From: Actinoplanes regularis
GTDB taxonomy: Bacteria; Actinomycetota; Actinomycetes; Mycobacteriales; Micromonosporaceae
Length of the DNA: 64,000 nt
Direction: 5' to 3'
Assembly (NCBI RefSeq): GCF_900188005.1
Contig: NZ_FZNR01000001.1
Span: forward strand, 1,116,001 to 1,180,000
Below the pieces are notes generated by a model, which made no database searches, was not told the DNA's origin, and saw only the letters and a program-made list of their open reading frames with translations. The translations under genes and the position numbers were made by a program. Shown piece by piece: positions 25,142 to 33,650 of this stretch (position 1 is its first letter; each line of letters begins with the position of its first letter).

Positions 25142-25594
25142 ATGGCGACGGTTACGCTGACCACAGCGAACTTCGACGAGGTCACCGGCAAGGACGGCAT
25201 CGTCCTGGTCGACTTCTGGGCCAGCTGGTGCGGGCCCTGCATGCGCTTCGCGCCGACCTACGAGCGCTCCTCGGAGAAGCACCCGGAGATCACCTTCGGC
25301 AAGGTGGACACGGAGGCCGAGCAGGAGCTGGCCGCCAAGTTCGACATCCGGTCCATCCCGACCATCATGGCTGTGCGCGACGGCATCGTGGTCTTCGCGC
25401 AGCCCGGCGCGCTTCCCGAGTCGGCGCTGGAGAGCCTGATCGAGAAGGTCGAGCAGCTCGACATGAACGAGGTGCGCGATCAGGTCGCGGCGCACAAGAA
25501 GGCTCAGGAGCCGGCGACCCCCGAGAAGGCCCCGGAGCCCGAAGCGCGCAGCGCCGGGGAACCAGCCCACGCCACCAGCGGCGCGACAAGCTGA
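25142..25594 (+). CDS. Thioredoxin with charged C-terminal extension
   Basis: 150 aa. The active site FWASWCGPCMRF (CGPC, about residues 31-34) and the cis-Pro RSIPTIMAVRDG define a standard thioredoxin. The last about 40 residues are a Pro/Glu/Ala-rich tail (QEPATPEKAPEPEARS) not needed for the fold. The ATG at 25142 has GGAGG 7 nt upstream. Cytoplasmic disulfide reductase. A strong intrinsic terminator follows. The long palindrome-rich region upstream suggests tight, possibly redox-dependent, control. Confidence 0.94.
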   Translation: MATVTLTTANFDEVTGKDGIVLVDFWASWCGPCMRFAPTYERSSEKHPEITFGKVDTEAEQELAAKFDIRSIPTIMAVRDGIVVFAQPGALPESALESLIEKVEQLDMNEVRDQVAAHKKAQEPATPEKAPEPEARSAGEPAHATSGATS

Positions 25595-25609
25595 CCAGCT
25601 GAAACTCAA

Positions 25610-25643
25610 GGCCCGCGGACCGGTCACGGTCCGCGGGCCTTTT
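25610..25643 (+). terminator. Intrinsic terminator after the thioredoxin gene
   Basis: GGCCCGCGGACC (25610-25621) pairs perfectly with GGTCCGCGGGCC (25628-25639), followed by TTTTG. Confidence 0.93.
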
Positions 25644-25726
25644 GCTTTCCGCGACGGTACGCCGAACGTGTCCACAGTCTCCCGAAGCGGTGGACACGGC
25701 CTCGTACGTGTGTTCGAATAGCCGCC

Positions 25727-27652
25727 ATGCGATGGTCCCATCTGTCGGCGGGCGCCGACGACGGCTCGCTCCCGGACAGGGCAGCGTCGGCGGCTCCACC
25801 CCTGCCGCTGGCGCTGCCCGGTGCGACCGTCCGCACCTTCGACACCCCCGGCTTCGCCGGCATGACGTTCTACGAGATCCGCGCCAAGTCGCTGATCAAT
25901 CGGGTGCCCGGCGCCTCCCGCGTGCCGTTCGAGTGGACCGTGAACCCGTACCGTGGCTGCTCCCACGCGTGTACGTACTGCCTCTCCGGCGACACCCCCA
26001 TCCTGCTCGCCGACGGGTCGGCCCGCCGGCTCGCCGAGCTCCGGCCGGGCGATTCGGTGATGGGCACGATGGGCGCCGGCCCGCACCGGCGTTACGTGCC
26101 GACCACCGTGCTCGACCACTGGGCCACGAGCAAGCCCGCGTTCCGGGTCACCCTCGCCGACGGCACCCGCCTGGTCTCCAGCGGCGACCACCGGTTCCTC
26201 ACCGACCGCGGTTGGCGGTATGTCAGCCCCGCGGAGCCGCACCACCCGGCCCTCGCGATCGGCGACCTGATGTTCGGGGTGGGTCACCTCGCCGAGCCGC
26301 CCAAGGAGTCCCCCGACTACCAGGCCGGTTTCCTCTGCGGCCTGGTCCGCGGCGACGCGGCCGGCCGGGTCGCCCGCGAGGGCGACGCCTGGATCCGTGC
26401 CGACGGCTACCTCGACGACGTCTCCCTCCCCGACGCGCTGCGCTGGCCCGAGCTGCCCTCCGGCGAGTGGTACCGCGGATTCCTCGCCGGCGCGTTCGGC
26501 GCGGCCGGCCGGGCCGAGCGGCTCGCCATCGTCTTCCGGAGCACCGACCGCGTCTACCTGCGCTGGATCACCGAGGCCCTCACCCACCTCGGCCTGACCA
26601 GCCGCACCCCGGTGCCCTGCCACGCCGATCGTCCGGGCCGGGTGGAGACCGGCCGGGACCTCTGGTCCGCACTGCGCTTCCGGCACCTCACCGGCGCGCT
26701 CAACGCCCCGCTGGACGCGTCCGGCGTCGGGGTCCGAGCCGACCGCCGGCTCGCCGTGACCGACATCGAGGATCTCGGCCTCACCCTGCCGCTCTTCGAC
26801 ATCTCCACCGGCACCGGCGACTTCATCGCCGACGGCGTGGTCAGCCACAACTGCTTCGCCCGCGGCACCCACAAGTACCTCGACCTCGACCCCGGTCACG
26901 ACTTCGACAGCCGCATCGTGGTCAAGGTGAACGCCGGTGAGCTGATCCGCCGCGAGCTCGCCGACTCCCGCTGGTCCGGCGCCCCGATCGCGATGGGTAC
27001 CAACGTCGACGTCTACCAGCGGGCCGAAGGCCGCTACCAGCTGATGCCGGAGATCCTGGCCGCGCTCCGCGACCACGCCAACCCGTTCTCCATCCTGACC
27101 AAGGGCACGCTGATCCTGCGTGACCTGGAGCTGCTCCGCCAGGCCGCCGAGGTGACCCGGGTCAGCCTGGCCTTCTCGGTCGGCTTCATCGACGAGCGGG
27201 TCTGGCGCTCCGCCGAGCCCGGCACTCCCAGCCCCCGGCGCCGCCTCGACGCGCTCCGCCGCCTGACCGACGCCGGCTTCCCGGTCGGCGTCCTGCTGGC
27301 CCCGATCCTCCCCGGCCTGACCGACACCGAGGAGTCCATCGATGAGACGGTCGCCGCCGTCGCCGCCGCCGGAGCCACCAGCGTCACCCCGATCCCGTTG
27401 CACCTGCGCCCCGGCGCCCGCGAGTGGTATGCGACCTGGCTCGCCCGTGAACACCCCACCCTCGTCCCACGCCACCGAGAGCTCTTCGCCCGTGGCGCCT
27501 ATTCGCCCCGCGCCTACCAGGACGAAGTCTCCGCCCGCGTCCGCATGGCCGCTCGCCGCCACGGCCTGCACCGCCCCACCCCGGCCCAGTTCCGTGACCT
27601 TCCCGCTCCCGAGACGCCAGCCGCCCAAATTGATCAGCTCACCCTCCTGTGA
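25727..27652 (+). CDS. Rv2578c-family radical SAM protein interrupted by an intein
   Basis: 641 aa precursor. Extein sequence WTVNPYRGCSHACTYC, broken at residue 85, continues as FARGTHKYLDLD after the intein. It is the CxxxCxxC cluster site (Cys78, Cys82 and the third Cys) of the Rv2578c group. This group is related to SplB-like radical SAM proteins of unknown substrate. Downstream are IAMGTNVDVYQRAEG, LTKGTLILRDLELL and PILPGLTDTEESI. Intein residues 85-375 must splice out to rebuild the cluster, because Cys376 is both the +1 nucleophile and the third cluster ligand. Start ATG 25727. Single gene, plus strand. Confidence 0.93.
   Translation: MRWSHLSAGADDGSLPDRAASAAPPLPLALPGATVRTFDTPGFAGMTFYEIRAKSLINRVPGASRVPFEWTVNPYRGCSHACTYCLSGDTPILLADGSARRLAELRPGDSVMGTMGAGPHRRYVPTTVLDHWATSKPAFRVTLADGTRLVSSGDHRFLTDRGWRYVSPAEPHHPALAIGDLMFGVGHLAEPPKESPDYQAGFLCGLVRGDAAGRVAREGDAWIRADGYLDDVSLPDALRWPELPSGEWYRGFLAGAFGAAGRAERLAIVFRSTDRVYLRWITEALTHLGLTSRTPVPCHADRPGRVETGRDLWSALRFRHLTGALNAPLDASGVGVRADRRLAVTDIEDLGLTLPLFDISTGTGDFIADGVVSHNCFARGTHKYLDLDPGHDFDSRIVVKVNAGELIRRELADSRWSGAPIAMGTNVDVYQRAEGRYQLMPEILAALRDHANPFSILTKGTLILRDLELLRQAAEVTRVSLAFSVGFIDERVWRSAEPGTPSPRRRLDALRRLTDAGFPVGVLLAPILPGLTDTEESIDETVAAVAAAGATSVTPIPLHLRPGAREWYATWLAREHPTLVPRHRELFARGAYSPRAYQDEVSARVRMAARRHGLHRPTPAQFRDLPAPETPAAQIDQLTLL
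25979..26851 (+). mobile_element. Intein with decayed LAGLIDADG endonuclease in the radical SAM gene
   Basis: 291 residues. Block A is CLSGDTPILLADG, block B contains LVSSGDHRFLT, and the C-terminus reads LFDISTGTGDFIADGVVSHN followed by Cys. Catalytic Cys1, block-B His, penultimate His374 and Asn375 are all present, so splicing should work. The middle has two dodecapeptide relics, GFLCGLVRGDA and GFLAGAFGAAG; in the second the acidic residues of a working LAGLIDADG motif are replaced by Gly/Ala, so homing is probably lost. Confidence 0.9.
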
Positions 27653-27713
27653 CGCACCACCCCGCAGATCCCGCATCGCCGCCGAGCGGAATCAGAGCGA
27701 CCGAGTGGATTGG

Positions 27714-27962
27714 AGAGCAGCCGCTGAAGCGCCGCTCTGAGCGCTGGAGAAGCAGTCGCTGAAGCGCCGCTCGAGCATCGCTGATCCAGCCGTTGAAGTG
27801 CCGCTTGGGCATTGGCCGATGCAGCCGTTGAAGTGCCGCTGAGTGCCGGAGAAACAGTCGTTGAAATGTTGGAGGCGGTCGCTGAAATGCCGCTGAGCGT
27901 CGCGAAGCAGTCACTCAGCTGAGCATCGCGGGGCAGTCACTCGAGTGACGCCGAGCGGCGGA
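27714..27962. repeat. Degenerate array of ~35-bp units downstream of the radical SAM gene
   Basis: About eight units containing GCAGYCGYTGAARYGCCGCT, e.g. near 27726, 27761, 27797, 27833 and 27885. The last two units diverge to AGTCACTC.. forms. There are no unique spacers and no gene. With the 60 nt before and 100 nt after it, the array fills the gap between the radical SAM and CoA-binding genes. Confidence 0.82.
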
Positions 27963-28061
27963 GAGGACCCCCGAGCCGCAGCTCACGCGGGTCCCAGGCG
28001 GTCCTGGCGGCGCATGATCGTGCCCGCAGCGACCTGGGCAAAGCGTGACTAGAGTCGAGGG

Positions 28062-28469
28062 ATGCGCAGCGCTCAGCAGATCCTGGCCGAAGCGAACGTG
28101 ATCGCGGTGGTCGGCGCTTCCCACAACACGGTCAAGGTGGCGCACACGGTGCCGTTGCAGATGCTGCGGCACGGGTGGCGGATCATCCCGGTCAACCCGT
28201 TCGCCGATGAGATCTTCGGGGTGAAGACCGTGCCGACCCTGGCCGACCTGAACGAGCGGGTCGATCTGGTGAACATCTTCCGCCCGGCACGGGACGCCGT
28301 CGAGGTGGTGCGCCAGGCCGTCGCGATCGGGGCGCCGGCGGTGTGGTTGCAGAGCGGCATCATCTCCGCGGAGGCCCGGCAGATCGCCGAGGCTGCCGGC
28401 ATCGATTACGTCGAGGACCGCTGCCTCGCCGTCGAGCGCGCCCTCGGCAGCCTGACCAAACTCTCCTGA
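28062..28469 (+). CDS. CoA-binding protein (YccU-like)
   Basis: 135 aa Rossmann protein: VIAVVGASHNTVKVAHTV, then HGWRIIPVNPFADEIFGVKTVPTL and APAVWLQSGIISAEA, ending AGIDYVEDRCLAVE. This matches the stand-alone CoA-binding domain family (YccU), related to succinyl-CoA synthetase alpha; binding of CoA is known for the fold, the cellular role is not. The ATG at 28062 gives MRSAQQILAEAN. Monocistronic, flanked on both sides by repeat arrays. Confidence 0.9.
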   Translation: MRSAQQILAEANVIAVVGASHNTVKVAHTVPLQMLRHGWRIIPVNPFADEIFGVKTVPTLADLNERVDLVNIFRPARDAVEVVRQAVAIGAPAVWLQSGIISAEARQIAEAAGIDYVEDRCLAVERALGSLTKLS

Positions 28470-28689
28470 ACAGCGCGCTCACTCGGGCCCATCTGGGTTC
28501 CACGATGGTGTCCGGGCTTTCGATACCACCAGCACCACCCGTCAGAACCAAGTTGGTCCCGGCATCGGTATCGAGGCCATTTTGACCACGATGAGCGCCA
28601 GCCCGAGGCCGGGCACCCGCCTCGCGACCCACGCCCGACCCGGTCCGGCAAAACCGGCTCCGCCTACCAAGGATCGGCAGCAACCAGCC

Positions 28690-29110
28690 CAGCTCACCGC
28701 CCACGCTGCGAGTAAGAGTGGCTCAGGCCAACGCTGCAGCCGGAGCGGCTCAACCTCCTCGTGCAAGCCGAAATGGCTCAAACCCATGCGGCGCACCGCG
28801 AGCCGGAGCAGCTCAATCCCAGGGGAGCAGCCCTGGCCTGCCGTGCGTCGGAGCGGACTCCAGCCCACACCGCGCAAACCCACACCGCGAGCCGAACCGA
28901 CTCAGCCCCATACTCAGGCCGGCCACGAACCCGGAGCCACTCCGGCCCACACCGCGTTACACCCACACCGCAAGCCGAAGCAGCTCAGGCCGACCGCGAA
29001 TCGGAGCGGACTCCGGCCCACACCGCGAGCCGAAACGACTCAGGCCGACCGCGAATCGGAGCGACTCCGGCCCACGCCGCGCTAAACCCCGCGCCGCGAG
29101 CCGGAGGGGG
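28690..29110. repeat. ~55-bp tandem array adjoining the SDR gene stop codon
   Basis: The best copies (28964-29018 and 29019-29072) share CACACCGC.AGCCGAA, CTCAGGCCGACCGCGAATCG and GAGCG.ACTCCGGCC with few differences. Copies become more degenerate toward 28700. CGGAGCGGACTCCG inside the unit is palindromic. The array touches the stop codon of the minus-strand SDR gene at 29111. The 220 nt between the CoA-binding gene and the array hold no gene. Confidence 0.85.
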
Positions 29111-30046
29111 TCAGCGGAACTGGGCCTCCCGCACGCTGTTGCCACCATCGACGACCAGCATCTGACCGGTGATGTACGACGCCGCCGGCGAGCACAGGAA
29201 CGCCACCGCCGCCGCGACCTCGTCCGGCGTTCCCGGGCGGCCGATCGGCGTGCCCAGGCCCTGCTTGATCTCCGTCACCGTGGATGCCGCCGTGTAGATC
29301 GTTCCGGGCGCTACGCAGTTCACGTTGACCCCGTCCGCTACCAGCTCCATCGCCAGGGCCCGGGTCAAACCCACCACCCCGGCCTTGGCCGCCGCGTACG
29401 CCGCCTCGGTCGGCAGGGCGTTGACCGGCCCCGCCGTCGCGGCCAGGTTCACGATCCGGCCCCAGCCGCGCTCCGACATGCCGCCGATGAACGCCCGGCT
29501 GCACAGGAACGCGGTGCTCAGGTTCCGGTCGATCTCCGCTTTCCACTCGTCCAGGGAGAGCTGGGCGACCGGCCGGAGCACCTCGGGGCTGGCCCGGCTC
29601 GCCAGGCCGGCGTTGTTGACCAGCACCTCCACGTCGCCGAGCTGGTCGGCGATGGCGTCGGCGAGCGCGCCCACCTCGGACTCGTCGGTCAGGTCGGCGA
29701 CGAAGCCGGTGATCCCCAGCTCGGAGGCGCGCTCGTGGATGCGCCGGGTGGTGGAGACGATCGCCACCCGGGCGCCCAGGTCACGCAGCCGGCGGGCGGT
29801 CGCATACCCGATCCCGTCGGGGCTGCCGGCGCCGGTGACCAGTGCGACCTTTCCGTCCAAGCGCAGTGTCACCGCGGCCTCCGCGCTCGCCTCCTCGAAC
29901 TCCGCCTCCACGACCTCGGGCGTGATCTCGACCGGGCGGTCCGGGTCGCTGCCGGGCACGCCGGACCGGGGCGGCCGGCCGTCGGCCGGTCGGGTGGCGT
30001 CACGCCGCGAAGGGGTACCGCCGGTGGAACGGGCGTCGAAGACCAT
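29111..30046 (-). CDS. Short-chain dehydrogenase/reductase
   Basis: 311 aa. A disordered N-terminus of about 60 residues (Arg/Pro/Asp rich) precedes the SDR domain: [18 protein letters not shown] (NAD(P) site), [24 protein letters not shown] (Tyr/Lys) and the FabG-like end [13 protein letters not shown]. At the catalytic Ser position, 13 residues before Tyr, the sequence NLAATAG has Thr, a conservative change that may still work. The ATG at 30046 gives [10 protein letters not shown]; an ATG 39 nt upstream is also possible. Substrate unknown. Its 3' end abuts a tandem array. Confidence 0.88.
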   Translation of the reverse strand: MVFDARSTGGTPSRRDATRPADGRPPRSGVPGSDPDRPVEITPEVVEAEFEEASAEAAVTLRLDGKVALVTGAGSPDGIGYATARRLRDLGARVAIVSTTRRIHERASELGITGFVADLTDESEVGALADAIADQLGDVEVLVNNAGLASRASPEVLRPVAQLSLDEWKAEIDRNLSTAFLCSRAFIGGMSERGWGRIVNLAATAGPVNALPTEAAYAAAKAGVVGLTRALAMELVADGVNVNCVAPGTIYTAASTVTEIKQGLGTPIGRPGTPDEVAAAVAFLCSPAASYITGQMLVVDGGNSVREAQFR

Positions 30047-30180
30047 GCGGCGATCCTGCCTGCTCCCGGAAGCCGGAGCAAACATCCGCGGGTCCGTGGC
30101 GCACCCGGTGCCACCGTCCCGTAGAAGGCCCGACCTGCGAGCCGACCCTCCCGAGGACGATTTTCCGACACGCCGGGAAT

Positions 30181-30819
30181 TCAGTCGTCGTGTCGAGGCG
30201 GAACCGCCCGGGCCAGCGGCGTGACCGGACCCTGCTCGACGAAGATCAGCGGCGCGCCGGTGCCGTAGTGGGCCGGCATCTCGCTGCGGGCCCGCTCGAC
30301 GTCCTCCGTGCCGATCTCCACTCCCGCCCCGTCGTGACGACTACCGACGGTGACGATCCGCACGCCCTGGGCCGTCCAGAACGCCAGATCGGCGACGACC
30401 CGGTCGTGCCAGGTGTCGAGTTCCGCGACGGCGTGCGCGGCGTCCCGTACCACGACGCAATTGTTCTCCGCGGTGTGCCGGATGAAGTCGTCGAACTCGG
30501 CGGAACCCGCCGGCACCCGGTAGACGATCGCGCGGACCCGCGGCTGATCCACCTCGATCCCGGCGAAACTCTCCGCGAAGCGCAGGCGGCCTGCCTGCTC
30601 GATGCGCTCCATCACGGCGGCGAGCGGCGCGGGGGTGATCGGCATCCGGACGCCGCCACGCTCGACGTACTCCAGCGCGCGACTGAACTCGCACCCCGCG
30701 GTCCGCCAGCCGCCCACCACGCCCGCCGACTCGGGCTGGTCGGCGCTCTCGAACTCGCCGCAACCACTGATCATGAGCATCCCGGCGAGGAGCAGCCGGC
30801 CGAGCCGTACCCGATGCAT
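30181..30819 (-). CDS. Secreted lipoprotein of unknown function
   Basis: 212 aa. Signal peptide [18 protein letters not shown] ends in the lipobox MISGC, so the mature protein is lipid-anchored at Cys. The mature part has no family I recognise: [21 protein letters not shown], then [16 protein letters not shown] and [13 protein letters not shown] further Cys pair (in AGCEF and NNCVV) could form a disulfide. The ATG at 30819 is chosen because GAGGAGGG sits 5 nt upstream; the ATG 15 nt earlier overlaps that RBS. Confidence 0.8.
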   Translation of the reverse strand: MHRVRLGRLLLAGMLMISGCGEFESADQPESAGVVGGWRTAGCEFSRALEYVERGGVRMPITPAPLAAVMERIEQAGRLRFAESFAGIEVDQPRVRAIVYRVPAGSAEFDDFIRHTAENNCVVVRDAAHAVAELDTWHDRVVADLAFWTAQGVRIVTVGSRHDGAGVEIGTEDVERARSEMPAHYGTGAPLIFVEQGPVTPLARAVPPRHDD

Positions 30820-31119
30820 CGCATCCCTCCTCATTACCGCGCCCGGCCGCCCCGCCGCCAGGCCGACCGGCCTCGGCCCCGGAACGCCGGAGGGTCCCGG
30901 TCAGCCCGCTGGTCCAACGACCTCCCCGACCTCACCGGTGACGGCCAGAAAGGAGCGAAAACCGACAAATCCGGCTACATACCTGACGGTCCAGCCTTCG
31001 CGCCCGTCGCGCGCCGTTTCCGCAAACCCAAACCCATCGGAGGTACGACCGATGGAGTCCCTCCTCCAGGCCTCGCGGCCCAAGCCCCGAACCCAACGGC
31101 AGGACTGGAGCACCCCAGA

Positions 31120-31377
31120 AGGTCGAGCAGCCGGGAGATCAGGCAGAAAGGGACTCCTGAGCCGGGCGGATACACGCGGGAAGGGGCTCCCCGGCCGCTG
31201 AGGCACCGCAGAAAGGCAAGCGGGAAACTCCTCGGTTCGTGAGGAACCCCGCAGAGGGGCCAAGTGGGAAGCGATTCCTCGGCCCGTTGAGGAACCCCGC
31301 GGAGGGCAAGCGGGAAGCGACTCATCGGCTCGCTGAGGAACTGCGGACGGTCAGGTGGGAAGAGACTCCTCGGCCGG
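31120..31377. repeat. ~46-bp tandem array overlapping the EamA gene 3' end
   Basis: About six units of GAGGAACCCCGCRGAGGG..AAGYGGGAAGCGACTCCTCGG. Clear copies begin near 31199, 31240, 31288 and 31334; weaker ones lie upstream. The last copy contains the final codons and stop of the minus-strand EamA gene. The preceding stretch 30820-31120 holds the lipoprotein promoter region and no gene that I can support. Confidence 0.83.
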
Positions 31378-32301
31378 GGCGGAAGTCGCGCGACGACGAG
31401 CCGAGCGGCCGGCACCGAGAATGACCACCGCCACCCCGGCCATCAGGAGACCCAGCCCCGGAAGCGCTCCGGTGCTCGGCACCTGACCCAGCCAGAGCCA
31501 GGCCAGCAGAGCCGCCCCGGGCACCTCGAGCAGGATCAGAACACTGACCGTGGTCGCCGAGGTGTGCTGCAGCGCGTAGTTGAACATCGAGTGCCCCAGC
31601 AGCTGAGCACCCACCACCAACGCCAGGATCGCGGCCCAGGTGCGGCTGTCGTAGCCGATCAGATCGATCCCGGCGACAGCGCAGACGACCAGCAGGATCA
31701 GGGCACAGACGCCGTAACAGATCCAGGTGTACGTCGTCGTGCTCAACGCCGTCCGGGCCCGCTCGCCCAGCGCCGTGTAGACCGCAGCGAAGATCGCACC
31801 GAGGACGGCCAGCACGTCGGCGAGGACAGCCTGACCGGAGACGCCGACGTCGGCACCGGTGGCCCAGGCGGCACCGGCCACCGCCAGGACGATGCCGATC
31901 CACCCCGGCACCGACGGACGCCGGCCCTGCCCGGCCGCGATCAGGCCCTGCCACACCGGCTGGGTGGCGACCAGCGCGGTCGAGGTGGCCACCGTGCCCA
32001 GCTTCACGCTCGGCATCCAGGTCGCGAAGTGCGCCGCCAGCGCCACGCCGGCGAGCACGCAGAACATCCCGGCCCGTCTCCGGGAACCTCGGATCGCGTC
32101 GCGCACCTCGTGACGGCGCGGGCCGAGCGCGACCGGGGTGAGCGCCACCGACGCCAGCCCGTTGCGCCAGAACGCGACCGCGAGCGCCGGCGCCGTCGCG
32201 AACGCGATCAGCGGCGCCGACGACGAGACCGCGAACACCGCCACAGCCAGCGCCAACACCGTCAGAGGGCTGATCGGTTGCCCTGATGAGCGCCTATTCA
32301 T
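31351..32301 (-). CDS. EamA family (DMT superfamily) transporter
   Basis: 316 aa with ten predicted TM helices in two EamA repeats. The first half has FATAPALAVAFWRNGLASVAL and VATSTALVATQPVWQGLIAA; the second has the QHTSATTVSVLILLEVPGAALLAWL signature and a terminal GLLMAGVAVVILGA. Inner-membrane metabolite exporter of unknown substrate. The ATG at 32301 follows a GTG in frame. The C-terminal codons PAEESLPT are encoded by the last unit of the tandem array. Divergent from the HAD gene. Confidence 0.88.
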   Translation of the reverse strand: MNRRSSGQPISPLTVLALAVAVFAVSSSAPLIAFATAPALAVAFWRNGLASVALTPVALGPRRHEVRDAIRGSRRRAGMFCVLAGVALAAHFATWMPSVKLGTVATSTALVATQPVWQGLIAAGQGRRPSVPGWIGIVLAVAGAAWATGADVGVSGQAVLADVLAVLGAIFAAVYTALGERARTALSTTTYTWICYGVCALILLVVCAVAGIDLIGYDSRTWAAILALVVGAQLLGHSMFNYALQHTSATTVSVLILLEVPGAALLAWLWLGQVPSTGALPGLGLLMAGVAVVILGAGRSARRRATSAPAEESLPT

Positions 32302-32434
32302 CACCGGCCGTCGCTTCTTGCGCAGGTGAGCAGGGTGTTTGCTCCTGTCGGTTGGCGGACAGTAACTGAGTCGCTACAGTCACCGACGGCCCCTCGGCCT
32401 TTTCCACCCTTCGATGCCCAGGAGAGCGATTTTC

Positions 32435-33133
32435 ATGCCCGCATACCGTGCGGTGGTGTTCGACTTCTTCGGCACCTTGACCCGTTCGGTGCAGCGTGGT
32501 CCGCAGCACGCCGCCATCGCCCGCTCGCTCGGCGCCGATCCGGAAGCGGTGCGGGGCGTTCTGGACCGCACCTTCCGGGCCCGTGCCTGCGGCCGGTACG
32601 GATCCGCCGAAGCCACCCTGCGCTGGGTGATCGAGCAGGCCGGTGGCCTGCCCCGGCCGGGCGCCATCCAGGCGGCGATGCCGGCCCGGGTCGACGCGCT
32701 GCGCGCCGACACCCAGCTTCGGCCGGACGCGGTCAGCGCGCTCACCGCGATCCGTCGCCGGGGCCTGCGCACGGCGCTGATCAGCGACTGCACCCACGAA
32801 CTACCCGCCTTCCTGCCCGGGCTGCCGGTGGCGCCGCTGCTGGACGCCCAGATCTTCTCGGTCGAGGTCGGCATCTGCAAGCCGGATCCCCGGATCTACC
32901 TGGCCGCCTGCACGGAGCTGGGCGTGACGCCGGACGAGTGCCTGTATGTCGGGGACGGCGGCAGTCACGAGCTGACCGGCGCCGCCGCGGTCGGCATGAC
33001 CCCGGTCCGGCTGGCCGCCCGCGATCTCGCCCACCACCTGGTCTTCGACGCCGACACCAACTTCGCCGGCCGCACCGTGCGGTCCCTCACCGAGGTGGTC
33101 TCGCTGCTCGACCGGACCCCGGTGCTGGTCTGA
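32435..33133 (+). CDS. HAD family hydrolase
   Basis: 232 aa. Motif I VVFDFFGTLT (nucleophile Asp in DFFGT), motif II region TALISDCTHEL, motif III Lys in VEVGICKPDP, and motif IV YVGDGGSHELTGA. The cap domain is a small helical insert between I and II. A small-molecule phosphatase or dehalogenase-like enzyme; substrate unknown. The ATG at 32435 has AGGAG 10 nt upstream; an ATG 21 nt earlier lies before that RBS. Confidence 0.9.
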   Translation: MPAYRAVVFDFFGTLTRSVQRGPQHAAIARSLGADPEAVRGVLDRTFRARACGRYGSAEATLRWVIEQAGGLPRPGAIQAAMPARVDALRADTQLRPDAVSALTAIRRRGLRTALISDCTHELPAFLPGLPVAPLLDAQIFSVEVGICKPDPRIYLAACTELGVTPDECLYVGDGGSHELTGAAAVGMTPVRLAARDLAHHLVFDADTNFAGRTVRSLTEVVSLLDRTPVLV

Positions 33134-33154
33134 GACGCGTGCGAGGATGACGCG

Positions 33155-33646
33155 ATGACCGGAGTGCTGGACGAGGCGATCAAAAAAGCTGCCATCGCCT
33201 GGATCTCGGTGGCTGACGGGCCGGCGTACGCGCTCTGGTGCATGCCCGTGGAGACGTCGCTGGCCGTGGTCACCGGCCCCGGCGAGCAGTACGCGCCCGG
33301 CCTCGCCGAGGCGGACCGGGCCACGGTCCGGCTGCGTGGCGATCACGGCGGTCTGATCCTGACCACCGAAGCCGTGGTGCACCGGCTCGACCCCGACCGC
33401 GAGGAGTGGGCGGAGATCGCCCCACAGCTCGCCGGCAAGCGGCTGAACGCCTCCGGCAGCGCCGAGGAGCTGGTGGCCCGCTGGGCCGGATCGGGCTGCG
33501 CGCTGCTCCGGCTCACCCCGGCCGAGGAGACCGTGGTTGCCGCCCCGGGCCTGCCCGGGGAGTCGGGCGCGGCCACGCCCCGGGAAACCCCGGCCCGCGT
33601 CGAGACCCGCAGGCCGTTCCGGCTGCACAAGGTCGTCCGGCGCTGA
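33155..33646 (+). CDS. Conserved hypothetical protein, possible FMN-binding split-barrel fold
   Basis: 163 aa: MTGVLDEAIKKAAIAWISV, then YALWCMPVETSLAVVTGPGEQ, ATVRLRGDHGGLILTTEAVV and LNASGSAEELVARWAGSGCALLRLTP. The alternating strands with RGDHGG resemble pyridoxamine-phosphate-oxidase-like proteins, but no FMN-contact motif can be confirmed, so this is only a fold guess. It lies 21 nt after the HAD gene, likely co-transcribed, and is convergent with the PhzF gene 4 nt away. The C-terminal 25 residues are Pro/Arg rich. Confidence 0.78.
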   Translation: MTGVLDEAIKKAAIAWISVADGPAYALWCMPVETSLAVVTGPGEQYAPGLAEADRATVRLRGDHGGLILTTEAVVHRLDPDREEWAEIAPQLAGKRLNASGSAEELVARWAGSGCALLRLTPAEETVVAAPGLPGESGAATPRETPARVETRRPFRLHKVVRR

Positions 33647-33650
33647 GGGC

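Noticed and set aside
25139..27676. 845-codon minus-strand open frame opposite the thioredoxin and radical SAM genes
   Set aside because: Antisense to two well-supported genes and without recognisable sequence; explained by third-position GC bias.
28582..29105. Repeat-rich proteins in the frames across the 28.7-29.1 kb array
   Set aside because: Several frames are open because the unit lacks stops. No RBS, no conservation pattern across units, and unit length is not kept a multiple of three.
29111..30046. SDR as a non-functional pseudogene because the catalytic Ser is absent
   Set aside because: Thr occupies the position and Tyr/Lys and the cofactor loop are intact. Thr can substitute, so it is kept as a normal gene.
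30190..31242. 350-codon plus-strand frame across the lipoprotein gene and the 31-kb array
   Set aside because: The first part is antisense to the lipoprotein gene with its signal peptide and RBS, and the rest runs through degenerate repeats with no domain.
14983..31377. Could the tandem arrays be CRISPR arrays?
   Set aside because: Units are contiguous and degenerate with no unique spacers, no conserved direct repeat, no leader and no cas genes. The RecB-like nuclease at 19728 is a stand-alone repair-type protein.
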